Positions 24,695 to 35,472 of a DNA stretch of 64,000 nt are shown here, one piece after another (positions within the stretch are counted from its first letter, which is position 1; the number at the start of each line of letters is the position of its first letter). The notes beneath the pieces are model-generated. The model was not told the origin of the DNA and did no database searches. It saw nothing but the letters and a program-made list of their open reading frames with translations. The position numbers and the translations under genes are program-made. Source of the stretch: Myxocyprinus asiaticus (lineage: Eukaryota > Chordata > Actinopteri > Cypriniformes > Catostomidae); assembly GCF_019703515.2 (NCBI RefSeq), contig NC_059362.1:24488826-24552825 (forward strand). The letters are read 5' to 3'.

Positions 24695-26105
24695 ATGGAG
24701 TTGTTGCTGGAGAGTGTCTTCAGGTCCCTGGCCAGCATCCACCAGCCCCAACACCAGGCCCTCCTGGACCTTTGTACGGAGCAGCAGCAGTGTTTCGAGG
24801 CGCTCCTTCAGGCCCAGGAGGATGACCGGTGGGTGCTACGGAGCCTAGTACCCCAGGAGGGGGCGGTTGTATAGTAGCTCATTATAATCCGATGGCAGGT
24901 CACTTTGGACAGGTGAAAACACTAAGCTGTCTCTTGGCCCATTTCTATTGGCCGGGCATTCACAGGGATGTTCGACAGTTGTGTGCAGCATGCCATGAAT
25001 GTCAGCTGGTGAATCTGCCGGCCGCTCCAAAAGTGCCATTGCACCCCCTCCCGTTGACTGAGGTCCCCTTAGAACGAATTGGTATAGACCTCATTGGGCC
25101 ATTAGAATGGACAGCACGCGGGCATCGCTTTGCGTTAGTCCTGGTGGATTACGCAACGCGATATCCAGAAGCAGTGCCTCTGCACAACATCTCCGCATGT
25201 AGAATTATCTCCCGAGTGGGGATTCCAACAGAAATCCTCACTGATCAGGACACTGCTTTTATGTCACGTACACTACGTGAGCTGTAAGAATGATTGGGTA
25301 TTAAATCGATTCAGAGAAGCATGTACCATCCACAAACGGATGGCTTGGTCAAACGATTTAATAAGACCTTAAGGAATATGATTCGTAAGTTTGTGCACAA
25401 AGATGATTGGAACTGGGATAAGTGGCTCGAACCCGTTATTTGCAGTGCGAGAGGGCCCGCAAGAATCCACAGAGTTTTCCACGTTTGAATTGTTATATGG
25501 GCGTAAACCCAGTGGCATGTTAGATGTCTTGAAGGAAAATTGGGAGGAAGGACCTTCACAGAGAAAAAATTAAATTCAATGCGTTCTTGACCTGAGAGCA
25601 AAACTACACACACTGGGGTGACTATCACAGGAGAATTTGCTACAGGCAAAAGAATGTCAGTCCTGGCTGTATAACAGGGGAACTCGGCTACAGGAGTTTG
25701 ACTGGGAGATAAAGTACTTGTATTGCTCCTCACATCAAGCTCAAAATTACATGCGAAGTGGCAAGGGCCCTTTGAGGTCACATGGTGAGTTGGGGAAGTC
25801 GACTATGAAGTAGTGTGTACGGATAGGGGTGGGGCATGTCAAATTTACCACCTCAACATTCTAAAACCATGGAGAGAGGCAGTCTCCGTATCCTTGGCGA
25901 CGGTGGTTCTGGAGAGGGAGGAGGTCAGACCAGAGGTGAATCTAAAATCCAATCAATTATTCTCCGGTCCCTTGTGGAGACCACCTCTCGCTGTCACAAC
26001 ATATGGTTGCCAGGTTGCAAAAGGATTTTTCAGATGTGTTTTCGCCTCTCCCCGGCTGCACTAATCTCATAGAACATCACATTGAGACAACCCCTGGGGT
26101 AGTGG
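24695..26105 (+). pseudogene. Gmr1-like Gypsy fragment: gag start, integrase, RT start
   Basis: The Gag start at 24695 encodes MELLLESVFRSLASIHQ and continues to a stop at 24874. Here a deletion and frameshift join it to integrase, in the frame starting 24829. Integrase has an HHCC zinc-binding region (residues H18, H25, C55, C58 of that frame), then IGIDLIGPLE with the first catalytic Asp and EILTDQD with the second. About nine codons seem lost between HNISA and RIISRVG. A stop at 25287 and frameshifts follow. The catalytic Glu motif reads GLVKRFNKTL (Lys, AAA at 25351-25353). Downstream come a KWQGPFEV-type end domain and DVFSP-like, ETTPGVVV-like sequence, the start of reverse transcriptase. 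Integrase therefore precedes reverse transcriptase, as in Gmr1-like elements. The rest is missing. Confidence 0.8.
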
Positions 26106-26143
26106 TTGTGGCTCCCAACCCTGAATATATATACATATACATA

Positions 26144-27199
26144 CACTGATCAGCCACAACATTAAAACCACTGACAGGTGAAGTGAATAACATTTATTAT
26201 CTCATTACAATGGCACCTGTCAAGGGGTGGGATATATTAGGCAGCAAGTAAACAGTCAGTTCTTGAATTTCATTTGTTGGAAGCAGGAAAAATGGGCAAG
26301 CGTAAGGATTTGAGCGACTTTGACAAGGGCCAAATTGTGATGGCTAGATGACTGGGTCAGAGCACCTCTAAAATGGCAGGTCTTGTTGGGTGTCCCCGAT
26401 ATGCAGTGTTTAGTACCTGCCAAAAGTGGTCCAAGGAAGCATAACCAGTGAACCGTCGACAGGGTCATGGGCACCCAAGGCTTACTGATGTGCTTGGGGA
26501 GCAAAGGCAAACCCGTCTGGTCCGATCCCACAGAAGAACTACTGTAGCACAAATTGCTGAAAAACGTAATGCTGGACGTGATAGAAGTTTTCTTTTAGCT
26601 CATGTGGATGGCCGGGTGTGTGTGCGTCATTTACCTGGGGAAGAGATGGCAGCAGGATGCACTATGGGAAGAAGAGAGGCCGGCGGAGGCAGTGAGATGC
26701 TCTGGGCAATGTTCTGCTGGGAAACCTTGGGTCCTGGCATTCATGTGGATGTTACTTTGACACCGTACCACTTACCTAAAGATTGTTGCTGACCACGTAC
26801 ACCCCTTTATGGCAATGGTATTTTCTGATGGCAGTGACCTATTTCAGCAGGATAATGTGCCCTGCCACACTGCAAAAATTGTTCAGGAATGGTTTCAGGA
26901 ACATGACAAAGAGTTCAAGGTGTATATTGAGATGCTCAATATACACCTTGAACTCTTTGTCAATCCGATTGAGCATCTATGGGATGTGCTGGACCAACAA
27001 GTCCAATCCATGGAGGCCCTACCTCGCAACTTACAGGACTCAAAGGATCTGCTGCTAATGTCTTGGTGCCAGATACCACAGCACACCTTCAGAGGTCTTA
27101 TGGAGTCCATGCCTTGACGGTTCAGAGCTGTTTTGGCGGCACGAGGGGGACCTACAAGATATTAAGCAGGTGGTTTTAATGTTGTGGCTGATCAGAGTG
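26144..27199 (+). mobile_element. Tc1-like transposon, complete ends, decayed transposase
   Basis: The termini cactgatcagccacaacatt and aatgttgtggctgatcagag are inverted repeats, flanked by TA at 26142-26143 and 27200-27201. The transposase reads plus-strand from about 26292 (MGKRKDLSDFDKGQIVMAR), with a stop at the next codon. A deletion after NAGRDR removes the region with the first catalytic Asp. Later parts include HVDGRVCVRHLPGE, MLWAMFCWETLGPGIHVDV, LFQQDN with the second Asp, and NPIEHLWDVLD with the Glu. The Asp-Glu spacing is 39 residues instead of 34 because of the palindrome at 26904-26962. Many frameshifts; inactive. Confidence 0.85.
26904..26962. repeat. Perfect 28-bp palindrome with 3-nt loop in a transposase frame
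   Basis: The arms 26904-26931 and 26935-26962 are exact reverse complements around the loop atg. The left arm is the normal transposase sequence encoding DKEFKV plus new bases. The right arm is its inverted copy and replaces the segment that in related elements encodes a PPNSPDL-type stretch. Bases 26931-26940 are also the exact complement of 26968-26977. Confidence 0.9.
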
Positions 27200-27250
27200 T
27201 ATGTATGTATGTATGTATGTGTGTGTGTGTGTGTGTGTTTGGTGTATATA
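27200..27250. repeat. (ATGT)n(GT)n microsatellite
   Basis: ATGT units, then about ten GT units, immediately beyond the right end of the Tc1 copy. Confidence 0.85.
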
Positions 27251-27621
27251 TATTGATTGAGCTTCATGACATTCTGTTCTGTTTGATTGAGTTCTTGGTT
27301 GTCTGCATTCTACTGCTAATGCAGAAAGAACAGTGTACTAAAATGTGCAGTGTCAGTGCTGAACACAGTGCCATGGCAAAATAAATTGTTTAAGCTGAGT
27401 TGTGCTTGCAATCTGAATTCAATGTAATGAGAGAGAAAGACGTGGTGCTGTGAATTAATACATCATACATCAAGTAATACATAATACATTTCCGATCCAC
27501 AAATGACTCTTATGAGGCTGTTCTTTTTAATGAATCAGTCAAAAAGACTCCATAATTAATCTTGATCTTATTATTTGTCTGTTGAATCAGTGTTATGTCT
27601 CACTCACTGACTGGATCGATC
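27251..27621. other. Spacer
   Basis: No feature seen. Confidence 0.5.
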
Positions 27622-28673
27622 AGGGCCCCGTTTCCCAATATAGATTGAACTTAGTTGTTAAGAACGTTTTCTACGAGCAATTTTACAAATATTCCTTATT
27701 TTCTTTACATGCGTTTCCCAAAACTGCACTTAACATGAACGTGCAAGGATGTGCTTTAAGTGCTACTTAAGAGAGTTGCTGTCCCTATGCGAGGTGTTGA
27801 AATGTTACCGTATAGTGCTGCTCGTCATTGTACTTGTACGTAACTTCATGAACATTTGTAATTTACCTCGCTGGAAATGTTTATACATATTTAACCTAAT
27901 TAGCCTAATTACATAATTACATATTGTTTTGCAATAATTTTGTGTTGAACGATCTATTTATTTTACACAATCACTGCTTCAATCATTAGATGTGCATTTT
28001 TAATAATCAGTTTTCACAAATTGCTCTGTTGGTCGAGATGAAAGTTTCCATGATTGGGTGAAGACAGCAGAGGCCCTGTGTATGGTCCTGCCAATGACAA
28101 GCATTAACTGAATATAACGAGGTTCACTATTATTGCGGAGCGCAAATTAAGGAGATGCGTGGAAACTGTGCTTTAGGGACATACACCAATCAAAGGGAGG
28201 TCTGCTTTTTACTCCCAAAAGTGATAACGGTAACAGCAATGCTACACAACATGTGCGGTACACAATGCGTGATGCAGGTGAACGTGCCCTTGGGTGTCAG
28301 AGAGGAAGAGGAGATGAGGATGAGGAGCCAATATATACAGACGATTTCCATGCATGGCAGCAAGTTATTGACTTTTTTCCTTCTCTCTCTGACTTATTTA
28401 TAATGATATTAATTGATCATAAAGTTTAGCTATAAGTATTTAAATTGTATTGCATGTAATTTTGTGGTTGTCCTGCAGGTATCTGCAATGGTCTGTGTCC
28501 TTATGATGTTCTTAGTGCTCTATGATTACTTCAGAGCACTCGTAAATCTACAAGCATTTTCAAGTACTACTTAAGTTACGATTGCTTTGGGAAACGGGCC
28601 ACAAAATTCAGATGAATCGTAAGATGGATTCCACTATGTACTTAGGCTTATGATGCTTTTGGGAAACGAGGAC
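27622..28673 (+). mobile_element. Harbinger-like element remnant
   Basis: The left end agggccccgtttcccaa and the right end ttgggaaacgaggacc form inverted termini about 1.05 kb apart. A further ttgggaaacggg motif near 28589 suggests a damaged right end. It contains the transposase-like fragment at 28155-28403. A target duplication is not clear. Confidence 0.5.
28155..28403 (+). pseudogene. Harbinger (HARBI1-like) transposase C-terminal fragment
   Basis: The open frame contains PKVITVTAMLHNMC followed by MQVNVPLGVREEEE. This resembles the C-terminal end of a DDE_Tnp_4 (Harbinger) nuclease, where a ...CAMLHNMC-type helix precedes an acidic tail. The upstream catalytic part is absent. It sits inside the gggccccgtttcccaa-bounded element, which fits a Harbinger origin. 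A short match, recognised from memory. Confidence 0.5.
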
Positions 28674-28827
28674 CAGAGCAGTTCTTGACTTATTCACTGA
28701 ACTGCAAGTCATTACTATCGTCATGTACAACATGAAATAAACTGAAAACTGTTACTGTGTTATGTGTTCTTATGTGTACCAGTCTTCAAGTGCTAAAATA
28801 ATCCTTAATAGAATAATTAATAAAACT

Positions 28828-29037
28828 ACATTTACATTTTTTGTCAGATGCTTTTATCCAAAGCAACTTACAGTGCACTTATTACAGGGACAATCCACCT
28901 GGAGCAACCTGGAGTTAAGTGCCTTGCTCAAGGACACAATGGTGATGGCTGTGGGAATTGAACCAGCAACCAGATTACCAGTTATGTGCTTTAGCCCACT
29001 AAACCGCCAGCACCACCACTCCATTACTAAACTAAAC
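28828..29037 (-). mobile_element. tRNA-headed SINE with an L2 LINE tail
   Basis: On the minus strand the head has a B-box-like GGTTCAATTCC (complement at about 28954-28964). The body reads through ttgagcaaggcacttaactc. The 3' tail, complement of 28828-28873, contains gctttggataaaagcatctg. The same 20 bases are in the 3' end of the L2 LINE at 51858-51907. This is the expected structure of a SINE mobilised by an L2-type LINE. SINE families of this design are common in fishes. Confidence 0.75.
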
Positions 29038-29039
29038 CA

Positions 29040-29123
29040 TTAAATGGAATCGGAATCGGATTCAGATTGTTTAAGGAATGTTCCAGTTTCAATACAAGTT
29101 AAGCTCAATTTACAGTATTTGTG

Positions 29124-29168
<45 letters not shown>

Positions 29169-31104
29169 GATGGTTGATAACCATAAAAAATAAAAATCAA
29201 CATGTCCCTCGAAAAGAAAAACATGCTGTTACAATAAGACCCTTACAATGGAAGTGAATAGGGCTAGTACATAAACATTAAAATACAAAAAAGTATAGAC
29301 ACAACATAAAACATTATATGTTAACATGACTTTGGTGGTTTTTTTAAATACATTTTTATGTACATTTTATGAATATATTGTATATAACAATACAAATGTG
29401 TATATTTGACTCATTAAAAAAACTAGACAAAAAATAAATAAAACATGCGAAGTAAAGGTAGAGTAAGAGCTAATATTTTAATATATTTGTGAGAACCAAT
29501 CTTTTGAAATAGCTGTCAAACCGGGTAGTTTAAAATCATTGCTCCTCTTTCACATCTACTTGCCTTAAATTGGTCTCTGCTTTGCATAAGTGTTCCAGCT
29601 CAGGCCACTTTGCTCATGCATAATAAGAAACTCTAAAATGCATAAATAGAATTTGTTCCCATCACTTGCTGCAGTTTTGCATGTGGCAGTGGGTTGACAG
29701 CCATCCGCATGTGCATTAGGGTCGGTGGTTGTTAAAGTTCCCACTGTTGTCTGACTCAGTAATGCGGAGGAGAAACTATTTTGCTGTTCTTCAGGGGCCT
29801 GTTTTAACAAGAGCAAAGGGACCTCCCTGCAGAGAGTTCCCTGGAGGCTACTTTGTAAGGGTGCCAGATCCCAAAAGTTCTGACAGTCTGGATGAACCTT
29901 TAGTACGTAGGCAATATCCCCTGGATGGTGTGGCATGTCTGTTTTTTTTTTTTTTTCCTGATGCAGTGGAGTACTAAAGCTTTAGAGTGAATTACACGAT
30001 GTCGTCAGAGGCAGGCTCTAAAATGAATAGTTCATATTTTGAGGTGAACAATCTCTTATAGACAAGTAGGTGTAGCTGCAGGCTTGAGATCTCCAAAAGA
30101 GGGTGGGGGTTACTCTAAAAGAGGGTTGCACCACCTCCAAAAGGGCTGCCACTGCCACTTACGGTTAGGGCTCCATCTATCTTTGCTGGTTGTTTGGAGC
30201 TCCCGCCCTCTTTTGGAGCTCTGCCTTCAGATATATCCTTCTCCTTAAAGACTCTTGCATTTAAAAGTGATGGGAACATTCTGTTCAGACACCATCAGAA
30301 TGCCTAAAAGAAAGATTTTAGGATATAAAATAAGCTAGCACACACACAGATGTGACACATTCAATAAGAACCACTCACTGACTCACCCATCTACCTTCAC
30401 GCAAACATGCATACTGTACACCCTCCTGCTCTATGGCTTGCTCTACCATATAAATACAGGAGAACCTTGTTTACATACTGCTTTGCATCAGCAGCTTTCC
30501 TTGAAAACTTCACAGAGAGGATGAACACAGAACACAGCGGCCTCGGTGTTCCAGAGCGTAATTGCCCACAGCTGTGAGAGCTGTGTAAAGCAACAGTGTT
30601 GTCTATACTGAGTGGCACTTTTGAGATGCCGATTCTAACTGCCAGTGAAATTACAGATTCATTCACATTTTAATCAACATAAAGCGCTCATCAGTCGCAA
30701 TAAAACTTTGGTCCATCACTGTGGTGTCATGATATGCTTTTCCACAGAAAATTAAACACGCTCGAAAATTGATCATTAGAAGAGGGTTTTAATGATAAAT
30801 GTGCCCACATATGTGCATAGATAAACTTTTCTCTTTTGACTGTTCAGATTTGAAATATTTTTGCTATTCATGTTATGGAGAAAAGTAGCTTATTTTCTTT
30901 TAGAACTACATCAAAAAATATACTACAAAAACTGCATTTATATAGTTATTTTACGGTCCTCTAATCTGAATGGACAAGCAACATTCCAAGTGTGCTGATA
31001 TTTACTGTAGTAAATGTATACATATTTGTATATATACATACATATATATATATATATATATTGCAATTACAAAAAAATATATATATATATAAATTACTGA
31101 GTGC
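29040..31104. other. Spacer with (TA)n and a small inverted repeat
   Basis: A (TA)n tract lies at about 29130-29166, and TA-rich stretches at 31042-31092. Short inverted arms around ctccaaaagaggg lie at about 30086-30105 and 30200-30218. An ORF at 30397-30666 (minus) is not recognisable. No gene is supported. Confidence 0.5.
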
Positions 31105-31712
31105 ACCTTTGGCTTTAAAGTGTTACTTAAGCCATCCCAGAGGTGTATAAAATTCCTTCTTCATCAGAATCCAAGTGAAGATTTTTATAAGCACATTTCA
31201 GCTCTTTTTGTGCATACAATGCAAGTAAACAGGTGCCATCAGGCTGCTGGCTGTTTGACTGTCCAAAATGCATATTTAGGCAGCATAAAAGAAATCCACA
31301 AGACTCCAGTTGATCAATTAATGTCTTCTGAAGCAAATCGATAGGTTTGTGTAAAAAAATAAATTGATAATTAAAACTTTATTAACTTTAAAAAACGCTT
31401 CCTGACAGCAGTCAACGCATCACATGATGTAAGCGTAATGATTCATTCAAGCGAGGAGTCGGAAGTGCGTGCTTTGTAAACAACAGAGGAACGAACGTCA
31501 CGCGAGAGTTAGGCCATTTCAAACAGCAATCCAGCGCTGGCTGGAAGGAACAATTTAAAGTTAAAAATGTTTCAATTATCAATTTATTTCTTACACCAAC
31601 CTATCGGTTTGCTTCAGAAAACATTAATTGATTGACTGGAGTTGTGTGGATTACTTTTATGCTGCCTAAATTTGTCTTTTGGACCGTCAAATAACCAGAA
31701 GCCTGATGACAC
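31105..31712. repeat. Foldback element, copy D (divergent subfamily)
   Basis: The left arm contains gccatcccagaggtgtataa and ccatcaggctgctggctgtt. The right arm contains the complement, aaataaccagaagcctgatg. The centre (31380-31560) differs from copies A-C. Both arms carry ttgcttcagaaaacattaat-type sequence flanking the centre. The outer ends are worn. Confidence 0.6.
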
Positions 31713-32911
31713 CCGTTTTGATGAATGTGTGAGAGGGACTGTGGATTGTGGTGCCTTACTGTTAATCCTGACAGAGAGGGGCAGGTGCTATCAGAGGCCT
31801 ATGATCTGGGATTACAGACATTTAAGGGCATCACAGCACCCCACTCAACTCTGATCTTCCCTCCTTTAAACCTTGTTTGCCCCCTTTCTCTGTATCCTTT
31901 CTTTAATTATTTCTTAAGTTTTTTCTTAAGTTGTTTGCTCTCCTCCACTTCTCTCTTTCTCTCTCTCTTTTTCTTTCACAGTTATTTGCTTTCCACCCCC
32001 TCAGTGTTTTAATTTAGCAATATCACACTTGCGGTCATGCTGCTTTCATTCCCTTTCACACAACTAATGAGTAATAAGGGAGATTATCAGTTCATAAACA
32101 CTTACTTTTCACCAGGTTCCTCACACATTTCTATGACATGAAACACTTGTATTATACTCCATAGAGCATAAACCTAAAAAAAAATGTTTGGGATTAAATT
32201 TAACTCGCTTTTAGCACCACACAATGGACATTTCACCTCAGAACTGCCATGACAACACACTCTCACAGTGAAATCGTTAGGATTCGTACAACTTTTCTAA
32301 ATTTGGCTAATTCGTATGACATTGTACAACTTTCACTATAGCCAATGACATCGCTGGACATTGTTTCCATCTAATCCACGACAATTACTTGCTTTTGTAA
32401 CACACAACAGCTACTATCATGTTTACACACTTTACTGATCGGTTAGGTTTTGTCCTTGACACTTCACGTGCGGAACTCGCGCTTACGCATTACACATCTG
32501 GACATTTGCACGTGATAAAATCTTACAAAATCATATGAAATATCCAACTCGTCAAATATGTATGAATTTTTATGAGATCGGATTGCCCATGGTATGTGTA
32601 AGGAACAACACAATATCAGTTTGCAAAAATTTTGCCACAGTCATGTAATTTGGTAACACTTTAGAATAACTATAATTAATAAATCATTAACAAGCATTAT
32701 ATAATGCTTAGCAGATCATTAGTTAATGTGCAGTATATTCAAATAGTTAGAAATATGAGATAATGTGCTTGTTAATGTTAACTAATTAATTTAATTAACA
32801 TTACATAATACTTAACAGATCATTAGTTAATTTAAATTAAAATACTTAAAAATGTTATTAAACTTTCATTCATATATTACCTTGCACTTTTTAACATCTA
32901 CAAATGAATTT
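31713..32911. other. Spacer with MITE-like fragments
   Basis: A pyrimidine-rich tract lies at about 31900-31985. At 32275-32600 there is a dispersed-repeat-like stretch with ggctaattcgtatgac and a near-complementary word. At 32650-32880 a ggtaacactttagaataact start resembles the left end of the MITE at 46783, but no right end is seen. Confidence 0.4.
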
Positions 32912-33506
32912 AAAGGGTAAGTTCACCCAAAAAATTACAATTATCTCATCATTTACTTACCCTCATGCCATCTTAGATGTGTATGAATTTATTTCTTCTG
33001 CTGAACTCAAATAGAGATTTTTCTGTGGGTCCATAAAATGCAAGTGAATGTTGGCCAGAACTTTGAAGATCCAGAAAGCATATAAAGGCAGCATAAAAGT
33101 TGTATATACAGTATGACTCCAGTGGTATGTCTTCTAAAGAGATATGATCGGTGTGGGTGAGAAACAAATAAATATTTAAGTCTTTTTTTTTTTTACTATA
33201 AATTCTCCTACCTGCCCAGTAGGTGACAATATGTGTGAAGAATGACAATCGACAAAAACAATAGAAGAATATAGAAGTGAGAGTGAAAGTGGAGATTTAT
33301 GGTAAACAAAGGGCTTAAAAATTGATCTGTTTCTCACCCACACCTATTATATCGCTTCTGAAGATATGGATTGAACCACTGGAGCCGTATGGATTACTTT
33401 TACTGTATGCTGCTTTCATATGCTTTTTGGACCTTCAAAGATCTTGCCACCATTCACTTGCATTGTATGGACCTACAGAGCTGAGATATTTTTAAAAAAA
33501 TCTTTG

Positions 33507-33812
33507 TGTAAGGAAGTTCATAGACAGGGAACAGGATGACATGGGGAAACGTGGGGTTGAAACTCAAGGCAAGTCTTTAATTTCAATAAACTCAAAATGG
33601 CTTTACAGCTTAACACTTAGGCACAGCACTTTTCAGTCTGTCAGTCTGGAACACTCTCTCTCCCCGGTCTCTGGCGTGGTCGCTCTTTATCACTCTCCCC
33701 ACTGCTTACTGCAACTAGAAACAGGTGTTAGACATTATCAGACTCAGGTGTGTTCACCCTCACCACTTTCTCTCTCTCCGGATGGACACTCGACCACACC
33801 CCCGCTGCCACA
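33507..33812 (-). repeat. 3' LTR of the Gypsy element
   Basis: On the minus strand it runs from TGTGGCAGCGGG to CTTCCTTACA, with aataaa-like sequence on the plus strand and its own polyadenylation region. It is bounded by CTTTG (33502-33506) outside and a purine tract inside. Confidence 0.88.
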
Positions 33813-33826
33813 TATCCCCACCGCCT
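33813..33826 (-). other. Polypurine tract
   Basis: On the minus strand the bases just before the 3' LTR read GGCGGTGGGGATA, a purine-rich run suited to priming plus-strand DNA synthesis. The RNase H end stops about 30 bases upstream. Confidence 0.7.
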
Positions 33827-33970
33827 GACTCAGGCCAGGGAGATATTCAGCCCGTCTACCACTCCCCCCCATTTCTGGAAAGGAAGTCTGCGACAGCCAT
33901 CTGCGCTCCCAGTCTGTGGACCACCTTGAACTTAAATGGCTGAAGAGCCAGGTACCAACGGGTGATCCTC
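33827..33970 (-). pseudogene. RNase H C-terminal end of Gypsy Pol
   Basis: On the minus strand the frame gives RWYLALQPFKFKVVHR, then GAQMAVADFLSRNGG and a stop. This is the end of the RNase H domain of Ty3/Gypsy Pol, with the usual ADFLSR motif. It ends directly before the polypurine tract and 3' LTR, with no integrase after it. In most Ty3/Gypsy elements integrase occupies this place, whereas in Gmr1-like elements it lies before reverse transcriptase. The N-terminal side joins protease-downstream sequence through a deletion near 33965. Confidence 0.7.
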
Positions 33971-35431
33971 CCCATCTCTCACGTCACCCTGACGTGGAGC
34001 TGACAAAGAAGGCCCCGGCTCCGCCTCCCCTGCCAAAGCATCGCACATTTCATATCTAACAGCCTTCTTGCATGACCCATCCACACAAATTCCCTTCAAC
34101 ACATTTTTAATGTCTGGCCAATTAGTTCCAGAATTAGCTAATGGGTGAGGCAGGAACTAACTGCCGCCTCCACTCTATGCTTTTTTTCCCCGAAATTTAA
34201 TAGTGAGGGTCACTACAGGGTAGTCATGAATATCCTCATGCACACACTTCACCCTCACCCTCACACTTTTGTTTGTGCCCAAAGCCTCGTGTTGAACCAA
34301 GCATTGGTGGATAGTGGTCCGGTTACAGCCCGTATCCACCAAGGCTTGATGAGTACTCCCCTTGACACTTACCAGTATTCTGTATATTCTGGCTCGATCG
34401 GGAGCAGCCCGTGGTGTGTTGGGGATACAGACTACAATCCCCAGCTCCATCATGGGGCAACGATCCCGGAAGTGTTCCGGCTCCCCGCAACTCCCGCGGG
34501 CTGGCCCAGGCATTACACCTGTACCTGTGGCGGCGGACACATCCACCTGAGGGGGAGAGTGATGAGGTAGTGAAATTCCCGGTGGGGAAACAAACCCCCG
34601 CGGACGGGGAACCGGCTTCGGCGGTGGGACTCCACACCTCTGGGGTACTAGGATGGGCTGTTGGGAGAGAGCAGAGTGAGAAGAGAGAGGGGGGAAGAGA
34701 TCAGGGAAAACATAGGGGGAGGGGAGAGAGTGGGAGGGCTCTTCTCTGCCCTCTGATACGCCGAGATCTGGTCCTCCGCCAGATGGATGGCCTCCTCCAG
34801 TGACGCCAGGCGGTGGCACTGGACCCACTCCGCCGTTCCTTTCGGTAGCTGACAGATTAGCTGCTCCAGGACCACTCGGTCGATGATTCCCTTGGCGTCG
34901 CAGTCCTCAGCCGGCAGCCACTTCCGGCAGGTGTCCCGGAGCCATTGGGTGAAGGCAAAGGGTTTGCCGTCCCCTTCCATCTCCATCGACCGGAAAAGCT
35001 GTCGGTATTGCTCCGGGCTGCGGCCAACCCGCTGCAGGATAGTCTTCGTCAGGTCATCATACACCAGGAGATTCGCCGCGTCGTGAGTTGAGCTTCTCTG
35101 GAAACCAATGGGATGAGCCTGGCCGCCCACTAGGCACGTGGCCAGCCCCAGATCTCGGCCATCCTTTTGAAGAGATCCAGGAAGGCCTCAGGATCGTCTT
35201 CGGGCCCCATCTTCATAACCGGAGGCATGGGGGTGCTGGCTCCGGGGTCGCGGCTGGGGTTTTCTTATGGTGTAGCAGGCTCCAGATCGCATGCCGGTCC
35301 TCTGCTTGAGCTCGCAGCACCTCCTGAAATCAGCAATCCTGGTCCTGGCGTAGCTCAAGTAGGGCCTGATGTTATGCCTGTTGCATACTGGCGAGGGACT
35401 GGATGAGTTCTGCCAACTGCGAGGACTCCAT
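33971..35431 (-). pseudogene. Gag-protease of the Gmr1-like Gypsy element, with SCAN-like domain
   Basis: Gag starts at 35431 (MESSQLAELIQSLASMQQA) with early stops and frameshifts. From 35130 a 160-codon frame holds a SCAN-like capsid domain: RSPEQYRQLF, PFAFTQWLRDTCRKWL, VVLEQLICQLPKGTAEWVQ, then SLEEAIHLAEDQISAY. A shift then leads to the frame 34175-34828, with a zinc-knuckle remnant (CGEPEHFRDRC; its first cysteines are out of frame) and an aspartic protease with ALVDTGCNRTTIHQ, whose DTG is the active site. After a further shift comes GTNWPDIKNVLKGICVDG, the usual region behind the protease, then the deletion. Vertebrate SCAN domains are known to derive from Gmr1-like Gag. The copy is inactive. 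Confidence 0.82.
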
Positions 35432-35453
35432 GTCGGTGTATTTCCTCCAATAT

Positions 35454-35471
35454 TCCTGGGTTTCAGCACCA
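35454..35471 (-). other. Primer binding site complementary to tRNA-Phe
   Basis: The minus strand reads TGGTGCTGAAACCCAGGA, one base after the LTR end CTTACA. Complementarity to the 3' end of tRNA-Phe (including CCA) is 16 of 18 as I recall that tRNA. Both mismatches are CpG-to-TpG/CpA changes, as expected from methylation decay. Confidence 0.75.
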
Positions 35472-35472
35472 G

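Noticed and set aside
26904..26962. microRNA-type hairpin
   Set aside because: It lies in a dead transposase frame and is better explained by a template-switch duplication; nothing suggests processing.
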